From positions 16,996,060-17,060,059 of the forward strand of contig OZ038529.1 of NCBI GenBank assembly GCA_964036665.1: 64,000 nucleotides of DNA, read 5' to 3'. How positions within the stretch are numbered: position 1 is the first letter of the stretch; every line of letters starts with the position of its first letter. Of this stretch, positions 47,748 to 58,100 are shown in pieces. The notes under the pieces were generated by a model. The model was not told the origin of the DNA, did no database searches, and worked only from the letters and a program-made list of their open reading frames with translations. This stretch comes from Gordius sp. MW1. Taxonomy: Eukaryota > Nematomorpha > Gordioida > Gordea > Gordiidae. The position numbers were made by a program, and so were the translations under genes.

Positions 47748-48073
47748 CAGTCAAAACCGTTTAATTGCAAAACCTTGGGCCTGAAAAAATTCGCAATTAA
47801 CCGATATTTCGCGATTAAAAGATGGAAATAAAAGATATGTACATTATATTAAATATTCATTTCTTACGCTTAAAACGATATTTTATGTAATTATCTGGTT
47901 GATTAAAGGACTCGAAAATGTTTGTGAATATCCGATATTGTACTATTAAGCGACTTGTCAATAAACGATGTTTTTGTTAATAGTATCGTTTAAAAACAAA
48001 ACAAAATGGCGGTTAACTTCGCGATTAAAAGATTTTCGCTATAATCCGATTTGCGATTAAGAAGTTTCGACTG
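47748..48073. mobile_element. pogo/Tigger-like MITE (326 bp, TA duplication)
   Basis: Ends CAGTCAAAACCGTTTAATTGC and GCGATTAAGAAGTTTCGACTG are inverted repeats, flanked by TA on both sides (47746-47747 and 48074-48075). CAGTC...GACTG ends with a TA duplication are typical of pogo/Tigger members of Tc1/mariner. The interior repeats the word TTCGCGATTAAAAGAT twice. No transposase. Confidence 0.82.
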
Positions 48074-48890
48074 TATGTCTAAAAATATAACTTACAGGAT
48101 TTCCAGATAGAAATTCTAATGTCCATATAAATTCAAATTCGGTGGTAGGAAAACACAATTACAATTAAAACGCAATTAGTAATCTCATATTGGTGTTTCA
48201 ATAAAAAATAACGCTTTCGGGTCGGGGCAGGTTTGAAAAATTTGGAACGCTTTTGGGTTGGGTCGGGTTCGGGATATATTTACCTGATAATTTTTTAAAA
48301 ATAATTTCGGCGTAAAATAATTATTTATAAAAATACTTATTCTCACATTGTGGTATCTATGTGTTATACCAAGATGTTTTTAATTATTAATGCGCTATAC
48401 TACGATCTTTTTAATTATATGTAAAGTAAAAAGGGTTTAAGAATGGTTCTGTAACCCTTGTAATGAAAAAAAGGAATAGGTCAGAGAGAGACACTTTGAC
48501 CGCTGGTCAACCTATACGCGGAAGTGGCTAAATTTCTTTGACCCCATTTTTTTTTCTTGTACGCCATTAACATCTGCTATTAATTCCTCAGCCCTTTAAA
48601 AACAACGGCTATAAATACAAAATCCCTTAACAAGAATAAATTATTGTACATTAACCCCATCGCAAAACCCGCCTTTTTTAAACCCCCTCTATATATTGTT
48701 TGTAATTATAGAATACCCTTCTATTTGTAAATTCGTATATATTATTTGTAATTCTGGCATAAATAAAGTCGGCTACTGTGAAATATAAAAGCATTTCAGC
48801 TATCCGTACCTTTTTATTACATCGCCTCTTTCGGACTTTCTTACTTACTTGAGTGTAGTACTTAATTGTCATTTGCTAAAATACAATGGT
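48074..48890. other. AT-rich intergenic sequence
   Basis: No gene. A CCCGAA-type repeat in inverse orientation (GGGTCGGGGCAGG, GGGTTGGGTCGGGTTCGGG) lies at ~48210-48275, like that at 9095-9290. Confidence 0.4.
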
Positions 48891-48898
48891 ATAGAATG

Positions 48899-50065
48899 TA
48901 GAGTCCTGCATGGGCCGGTTTTTGCCGGCCTAGCCCATGTTCAGGTTAACCCAGCCCATGCTCACAAACTTTTTAAGCCCAACCCAACCCAGCCCATGCC
49001 TAACAAAACCCAGCCCATCTTAAGTATTTTTTCTTCCTAAATTTAATATACACTTTACAATGTATAAATATATATATTTTCATATTAGATATATATTAAA
49101 ATACAATAAAATGATATAAATTAATCATCTGTGTCAATTCCATCTTTTAATAATTGAATCCATTGGTTCACCTTTAAAATAATTTAAAGTATATATAAAA
49201 TTTTTAAATACCCCCAGGTTTTAGATTATGATAGATGTATAGTATGGATTCTAGATTTTCCGGGCTCAACCGTGACCTCCTTTCTTCTAAAACTCGGCCG
49301 GCATCTGAAAAAGTTCCTTCAATACTTCCAGAGGAGGCTGGGGTAGCTAAGTATTGAGTAGCTAGCTTACTAAGATAAAAAAAATTAACAGGTGTTGTTT
49401 TTCCACCATGTAAGATCTTTATCATCATTTGCTTCATTTAAATATTTCAAATCAATATATTTTTGAACCACATCAAGTTCTTCTGAAAATGCTGGTTCTT
49501 CATCTTCAAACATAGAATAATCATTCAATTGTAAATCATTAGACATACAAAGCTTTTTAGCATTATTCCCCAGAATTGTTTTATTGTTTCTCTCATCATG
49601 TGGGATAATATTTTAAGCCTTATATAAGCATATAAGCTTAACCGTTCATTATGATTCAACATTTTAATGTTCTTGTATTTTAGCTAGCATTACAGAGCCT
49701 GCATTTAACATTTCCTGTTGGTTTGTTGTTATCTCCTATTTCCAACATAAATTCGTTCCATATATTTAAGGTGCTTTTAGCATTGTCGTTATCAATATAA
49801 AATGCGAAGCGACGGATGTTAATTAAAATTTAGAATTGCAAAACTTAATTAGAATTTGAATTAATTTTAAAATTAAATTTTTATTATTCAACAATTCTCA
49901 GTTCAGACATCAAATTTATTTAGGCCCAACCCAGCCCATTAAAATATATTATTTACTTAACCCAGCCCAGCCCATTAAAATAATTATTTTCCTGGCAGCC
50001 CAGCCCAACCCATCATGGGCTGGGCTGGGCGGGCTGATGGGTTTACTTGCCCATGCAGGACTCTA
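48899..50065 (-). mobile_element. hAT transposon (1167 bp), perfect 17-bp TIRs
   Basis: Terminal inverted repeats TAGAGTCCTGCATGGGC (48899-48915) and its exact complement (50049-50065), flanked by perfect 8-bp duplications ATAGAATG (48891-48898 and 50066-50073). Both subterminal regions carry many CCCAGCCCA words, plausible transposase-binding repeats. A - strand transposase remnant lies inside. The element is internally deleted or decayed and probably non-autonomous. Confidence 0.95.
49204..49600 (-). pseudogene. hAT transposase C-terminal remnant
   Basis: On the - strand, ~49600-49390 reads an acidic linker followed by KDLTWWKNN, the WW motif that precedes the dimerisation domain. After a frameshift near 49395, 49380-49204 reads the hAT C-terminal dimerisation domain, with LSKLATQYLATPASSGS, then FSDAGRVLEERRSRLSPENL. 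These are the hallmark residues of the family. The catalytic N-terminal part is not recognisable, so the protein is non-functional. It lies wholly within the TIR-bounded element. Confidence 0.9.
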
Positions 50066-50073
50066 ATAGAATG

Positions 50074-51634
50074 CACCTGCCAACCACCCTTCATATAGAA
50101 AAAAATGATACAGATGGTAAAGTAAATGTCATAATGTGATTTATGTTTAAAATTTCAAAGCGATACCATGAGTTTAAGCATAAAAAATTTTAAAACTTAA
50201 AAAACTCCTGGGACACTCATAATTAAATCTGTCAAAGACTTTTTGAGTAGCGAAAGAGGGTTTCGAAAACAATCGTTTTGCAGGAGCAGAGGTCACGTGT
50301 GCTCAGTTTTTTATTATTAATTTTAGCCAAATTTAAATAATTATTTGTAATTAACGACCCGTTTGAATTAATATCACACCAGACAAGGGTGCGAAATTTG
50401 AAGATGCTTTAGATATTCTTATTATTTCCTTTAAACTAATTTTAAGTCTAAATATTTATATAAAAATTTATGCAAAAATATAAATACGTAACGAATATTT
50501 TAACATTATTTACATGTCCAAATGGCCCCGCATATTTTATTGAATAGCTAGGATAACTAAAATATAAATTTCGATCGAATATAGGTCTGATATTTATATC
50601 AAATGTATCTAAATCATATTAATTTACATTTAACATCCTAAATGTGATTTACACAAAATAGAAGTACACAACTGATCATACTATATACTGATTATAATAA
50701 TTAATCAAAAATTATAGGATCGACTCGTGTTCTTAACGTCTCGTCTCAACCTGGAAACTTTCGTTTGATCTCGACTTTTTTGAATTCTCGTTTTAGACCA
50801 CTTTTCTTGGATTTTGCTCATCACTAGGTGTGGCATATGCCAAAATATATAAATTTTATGTGTATCGAAAATTTACTAAATAACCTATGTCATTTACTAA
50901 TTCCGAAATTTATTAGCGTTATCGAGTGTTACATAAAGAATATACAATTTACGAGGTCATATTTATGTAAATCAGCCAATAATAATATACTTTATATTTC
51001 ATCCTTCAGTGCCCTTATTCCCTTTCCTTATAAGGAAAGTCGACAAGTTGAATTATGGAATTGTTATTACACAGATTAAATTGAAAAAGATATCTTGACT
51101 TTATAGAATTTTTTAACTTTTGCCATATACTACCAGCAATTAATCTCACAGGGAATTGTATCTTATGCACCACACAGTTGTTATGTTTGTGTTATTATAA
51201 ATTAGATGCCTAAGCTTTGCTTCCTCCTTAAACGGAGATAACTAATCAATATAATAGAATTAAAGAGTGATTCATAAATCTTGTATATATCATGATTGCC
51301 TGTGTATTTTAATTAAATATGCCCAAATCGACTATTGGTTTTGTAAATCTAACGTTTAAGCATAGATAAAGTGTAAGATAATTGTCTATTACTTTACTAT
51401 AAATGTAATATATAAAATATTTTACAAATATATGGTAGCCAGGCTGAATACATGCAATTGATGTATAAAATAAGAATAAAATTTCTATTACTTACTAAGT
51501 TTTATAATATTTTTTAATATTATATCAGCAAATATAAATTTTTCTTAATGAAATTTTAATTGTTTAATAATTTTTGAAATGTTCATTTTTTTATTGTTGT
51601 AAATAACTATTAAAATAAAAAACTCATATAAAAT
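50074..51634. other. AT-rich intergenic sequence
   Basis: No gene. The 83-codon ORF near 50828 has no domain or context support. Contains the CTCGTCTC-type scrap at ~50715-50830. Confidence 0.4.
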
Positions 51635-51778
51635 CATGGGCGTAGCAAGTAAAGGAGGGCAATATTAATTTAGGGAGAGGCAAAATAATCATTTTTTTAA
51701 ATTTTAGCCATAATTTAAATAAAATATAACAAAATTTTGGATTTAGAGGGGGGCAGCTGCCCCTTCTTGGCTACGCCC
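51635..51778. mobile_element. hAT-like MITE, CATGGGCGTAGC family
   Basis: Ends CATGGGCGTAGCAAG and CTTGGCTACGCCC. Interior closely related to 46486-46636 (GGGCAATATTAATTTAGGGAGAGGC...GAGGGGGGCAGCTGCCCC). The last bases and the target duplication are worn. Confidence 0.65.
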
Positions 51779-52174
51779 TTTATAATTACTAATTCTATTA
51801 AAATCGTCACTTCTATAAAATATAGTTTTCTAAATTTTAGAGAGTTTTATGTTATTTGACGCAAAATTAGATAATATCTATTATAACTTTCATTTTATAA
51901 ATTTATATCATTTAAGTTTTGAGTCTAATGTAGGATTATAAAGGTATTTGGGATTCTAAAACATTTACGAATAAAATGATACCAATTTAATGGAACTCAA
52001 GTGCTAATGCAAAATAAATCGGTGTTAGACGTAAAAATTAATGAATGCGATGTGTTGATATGTAGCTTCGTGAATAAAACGTTTCAGGCATGCGTTTTTA
52101 TATTTCGTTATTTTTCACTTGAAATACAGAATATATAGCCTGAGTCTCAGACGGCTCACGCTCAAAAATTTCAG
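51779..52174. other. Upstream region of the SLC5 gene
   Basis: AT-rich. ATATATAG at ~52130 could be a TATA box. AAATTTCAG ends directly before the first ATG, which also looks like a splice acceptor, so an upstream non-coding exon or a trans-spliced leader is possible. Confidence 0.35.
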
Positions 52175-55100
52175 ATGATGTCTCAAAAATCACCTTTAAC
52201 AGGCTATGATATTGCCGTGGTTGTTTTATATTTTATATTGATTCTAGGAATAGGATTTTACGTAATAATATTTATCATATTTAACTATGTAATAGTCTTT
52301 TTTTAAAGCAAATAGAGCCACTATATCTGGATATTTTCTTGCTGGTAGACACATGATATGGCTTATGGTTAGTAATTGTTAAATTAATAAATTTAAAATT
52401 AACTTGACTACATGTTGTTATAGTACCATTTACTCTCTTATGAAACACAGAAATATTCTTTAAAATTTTACAGCATTGTTGCATTTAAATATAAGGTTGG
52501 TGGATCCCTTTTTTCAAGCAATATCGGGAGTGAGCACTTTGTTGGACTTGCAGGGTCTGGTGCTTTATCAGGAATAGGAGTTGCAGCATTTGAATTTAAC
52601 GTAAGTCTTTAATTGAACATTCATTATTTAAAGCTATATAGTTTGGCAAAATTGTTTGTTACAGCTTACTTAATAAATGTAGTTGAATAAATTATTTCCT
52701 ATATTAATTATGGACTAGGTAAAATAAGAATGCTTTATATGATGCCATAAATTGTTTTTAGTAAATCATTGATAAAACCAATATATTTTGGTATAATATA
52801 ATAGAAATCTCAGCAATTATAAGTTATAATCTTGCATGAACTAATTATAAAAATTTATATTTATTATTTTTTTATTTGAAAACAATGTTAATAATGAATT
52901 GCATATTTTATACAAAGCCAATAATGTTTGTAAAATTAATAACATGAGTTTGCAATTGTTATGAAGCATTATATTATTTTGAATTTATGTATAATTTTAT
53001 TAACCCATATACTGGCATCCAGGTACTAATGTTTGAGATGTGAGGAAACAACCTCTCCTTTCAAATCCCTAAGTGTCATTGAAAAATGTATAAATTAAAA
53101 TTTAAGGCCTTTAGTATAAAATTTTCCATTATTTGGCAAATGTTCAGGAAAATTTGATTTTTTAAAAACTAATTATGTTAAAATTATTTATTAATTTAAA
53201 AAGTTTTAAGAGTTGTTTTTTAATTAAAAGATTCAATTTTACTTATTATAAAAGTTGATGACAATTTGTCACTAGTAGGATTTGGTAATTTGTAAACATT
53301 TTACAAAATCTTCCCCTTTAAGTGGTATTTCATGACAAGTGATGCAGTAGCCAACTATATTTTTATGCTCACATACCCTCGTGGCTGGACTTTTAGTGAC
53401 TTAGAGGACATGTGATTGCTTTCATTAATCATACTGTTAATTGCTTTATTTTGGACACGTTTCCAGTTAGTGTCAAGCAAGTGATTAATCTCAATTGTTA
53501 AAACCCATAATTTTTCACTCAATTGTATTGAAAAGATCTTTGTTGGTTCACCATTTTAATATATATATATAAGGTGACAAGAGCTGCAATATTAATAATA
53601 TAGCAAAATTGGGTTATATGTTAATTTTAAACTTCTTATTTATTAATCTTTGATGTCGGCCCCTGATTTCCTTTAATTTAAGATAGAAAAACTGATTTTT
53701 TAGCTAATTTTATGGCGTTTGATGTTAAGGACAGATCTAATACATTTTAAATTTCTTCTTAGGTTAGGCAAATTTAGTGAACACATTGTATTAGCTCCCC
53801 GGCTTGTCAACCATAGCATATATCTTAAATGAAAGGGTGGTGCATCAACTATTTTTGTTATCTACTTTATTAAACAAATTCTTTTAATTCTTTCTTTTAT
53901 TCATAGCCATTTATTTATCATTTCTGACTCCTGTGTCTCTCTTAAATTATATTACGCCCCAATTCTTGTCTGAAATTTAAATTACAAGTTGTTGCTGGCA
54001 ATGTGGATTTAAGCAATTTAAGAGATTCGCCAATCTGAAGATTTCATTACTAAATGATCGAGTATATTTTTACTTCTCATTCATATTTCTACCATTTATA
54101 TCATTTTGTAAGTTTAAAAACAAAATTATAAATTAAAAACTTAAGAAATTTTTTTGACAAATTATTACCTTGAGCATTACTCTTTGAAAACTCTAACATG
54201 CACTGGATTATGCATTTTGAAGAGAATATCACAAATGGAATAATGCCAAAATTAACATGCCTTAAAAGGCCATAGGGTATTCTTGACTTGCCCCAAGCAC
54301 CTAAAATTTTTGTTTGAATTTTGTTTATTTGTTTGTTAAAAAACTATTAATTTTTTTCTCTTAAGTAAAAATAGGCCTGAAATATATTGCGAAAATGAAT
54401 ATATTTTTTCAACGTTTATAGGACGCGTTTTTTGCTACCATGGATAACATATTGCAAATAAAATTTTGGGTGCCAACATAAGGGTGTAACAATTAGTTAA
54501 TATTTTTAAACATGCAGAAATGTTCAAATTTTTTCTCATTTTCTTTATATTACCTAAACATGACATTGAGGTTTAGTTGGCCTTGGCTAGTGTTGCCATT
54601 CTTTGAGTAAACGCAAGCATATTCAAAAATGCGTATAAATTTTTTGTTCAAAAAGTTTGATTGTCTTGAATGTAAGCTATTTTTGTCGTGCTTTTGTGTC
54701 TTTATATTTATATAGGTCAATGTTAAGTCTCCATATATGTAATTCTAAAACTTTGCCGAATATCTTTATAACTGCTTATTATATATTATTTATATAATAA
54801 GCAAATATTAAAGGGTTGTTATGTTTTTTATTTGAAATTGTTTAATAATTTTTATTAATATGCTATATGCCTTCACCGAACTATTTTGTTATTTACGCAC
54901 TTTTAGGCCGCTATCGTTCTCCAACTTCTGGGCTGTCTTTTTTTACCGGTATACATAGCCAGCGGGGTAAGAAAAATGTTTTAATGGCACTTAAGTTCCC
55001 CAATTTTGTCACAGCCTATATAGATAAAAATATAATTTGCTTGTAATCGGTACCATTAGTATATTTTTATATAACTAATAACTGTCAAAAGTAATCAGCG

Positions 55101-58100
55101 ATTAAGGAGAAGTTTTATATTTATAATCTTTAAATACTTTACTCATCATCGATTTGTCATGATTTATTATCAAGAATTAAATATGCTCAAGGAGCAATCT
55201 TTTTAATTATTAAATTATAAAAGAAATGACAAACATTTCTTGCTTAAGTTGCATTTGTGTCAAGCAGATAGAAATCTGCAAACTTTTTTTTGTCCAAATT
55301 TGACACAATGTTTCAAAATATTTGTTGTTCAAGTCCTACACGACCTTATGTAAGAAATGACTTAAGACATTTCTATAAAAACTGTGACAACACACCTAAA
55401 AACCTTTTATCTTCTTTTTTATGTGGAAATTAATTTTTAAAATTAATAACAATTTAAAGCGTTAGGAATGCCACATAAAATATGGAATGTGACAGGTTAT
55501 TAAATGTTCCTTAATAAGCGCTAGAGACCTGCATCGACCAAATTTTAGGTCCAGGCCTGGCCCATACCCGCACAAATATATTTTTTCGGGCTCTCACCCA
55601 GCCCGTAGATAAAACCCAAAAATTGGGCTACATCAGGCCCGAACTAGTAAAAACAAGGCGACGTTGTTTTGAAAATTATTTATCTGTATAAAACATTTTA
55701 TATTATTCATAAAGCGACCAAGCTAGAGCAATATAGAATCGGTTAATCAAAAAATTATATGCCGTTTGAAAATAAAAGGCTATCCTATTTTATCAAGCAA
55801 TAATCTGGTCCTCCTCTCTTTTTATAAGATGCTTATACCACGACTTGCCTTACCTAAGTTGCGTTCACTCGTGGCCCTTATGGCTGGAATTGGCAAAAAT
55901 ATAATAGCTTATTTTTGCGAGCCGAGCCCCGCCTGTTTAATTAAATATTAAATTCCTATGCTTGATGAATAATAATGAAGTGTTTTTGACACTTCATTAT
56001 TATTAGTAAGATTTTAATATCTTTATTTACTTAAATTTGGATATTTATAAAAGTTAACTTGGGACACACAATAATTGACAAAATTTATAATAATTATATA
56101 TTACAACATTAATATTTAATCTATAAAAGAATTTTTTCTAGGAAACCTAAAAATATATTTAAATACCTACACATGGAATAGATAATCCTTTAATGTTCTC
56201 ATTATTCCTTTTATTATTAATTCTGCAATCTCACTGCACAAATGCGCATATTCAAATTGGCCAAAGTTAATGAGAACTTTTTATGCAAAAAACACCTGTT
56301 CTTATCTCAAATCTAAAAGTCGAATGAAACATTTTAACACAAAACTACATTTCTTTGAAGGTTGTGGCAATCGAGGTCTAGTTTCGCCAAATATTAAATT
56401 ATATGTTTTAATTGCATTATGTTTTTAGGCAAATACATTGCCGGAATACATGAAAAAAAGATTTGGGGGAAAACGGATACGAACTTATTTGTCCTGCCTT
56501 TACATTATACTTTACATATTTGCTAAGATATCGGTAATTATCGTATTACTCTTTGTACCTTTATTTTAAATTTAAGCTCTTAATATTTTGCTTGAGGATT
56601 AATGCAGCTTCATTTTAACTTTTATAAAAAGTTTAGAAAGTATTAGACATGGAATAAGAAGATTATGCTAAATTCTTTGTATTTACTATTACCAATATCT
56701 ATACTAATTGGTTAACTTTTACTATTAGCCAACCAATTCCATTTTCCATCGATGCAAATTCAATTTTAATTTTGTCTTTTTAAATCTTCTTTTATTAGGG
56801 CTTAATAATATACGCGCCAGATTTGCTTATATTATATTCTCACTTGAAATAAAACAAATTTTTAATAGCAACCACATATTTAATTAAAATTAAGGGCCGT
56901 CTTAAAAAATTGTTGCTACAATATGATTAAAATTGTTAAGATGCTTGATATATTTTTATGTTTATCATTTTAGGTGGATCTCTATTCGGGCGCCCTTTTT
57001 ATTGAGAGAGGGTTGAATTGGAATATGTATGCCTCAATTTTGTTCATTCTACTGATGACTGTAATATGCACAATAACGGGTTAGCAAGATTAAACTTTGT
57101 AAAGTTAAATTCATAAAATTTTTTACAAACCAATTCGATAACCGAATTGAAATATATCACATTATCTATTAGTGTCCGCGAGCAATTTTTTTAAGGCACT
57201 TAAAGTTATTTGTAAACAGTTTTCTGTTTAATAAACATTACTTTATAAGTAAAAAATGTTCATACACAATTACAAATGTAAATTGAACTATACAGTGTAT
57301 ATTCTTGACCGATTTAGTAATTGAAATTAGATAGGCGCCAAGCTTATTAACGCCTTCGCAATGCTTAATTTTATATCTGTTACAAATCACAAAAAGCTTT
57401 TAGCATAGAAGTAGCTATTGGGGGCTAAGCGAGAGGGCAACGGTACCTTAACTCAAAGTTATCTATTTTTATTATAATTTTGGTTTAAAATCTTGAAAAA
57501 ACATTGTTCTGCCTTACCCTATTGATATTTGAAATTTTCGTCGTAAATACAATTGATATTAAATGCATGAGAGGGTTAATTTTGAAGTGCTCATTTTATA
57601 AAAATAAATATTTCTAGTTTTGTTCTTGCAATCCTTTTAATATAATTTTTTAAGGCCTGATTCTATTATAATTTTTTTCGTCGGGTGTCTGGCCATTTGT
57701 TCAGGGCTTATAATATATACTGAAATTATTTTTCTAAAACGCAAAGAAATATGATCTAGAATTTAGCTAATGTTTATTGATATAAGAAGGTTGGGCAAAA
57801 TTTTATTTATAAACATTTCTTATTAATAAAGCTTTATTCTGCCTAAATTGTTGTCATAACAAAGCCGTAACTATAAAATATAAAATGAGATAAGCCTGAG
57901 AATCTACATCTTTAATATCTTATAACGATAAAACTTTAAAATTATTTTTTATATGACCCTGACCCTACATCGTCTAGGCAGAGCCCAAAATTGAGTATCG
58001 CTAAGTTTATATAGCTTTTATCGTCACAATTGTGATGCGTTTAAGCCAAGTCCTTCATTACATATTCGTAAACATTTTTCGTTATTTATGCACTCTACGA

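Noticed and set aside
50828-51079. 83-codon + strand ORF
   Set aside because: No domain, no splice or promoter context, AT-rich composition typical of chance ORFs.
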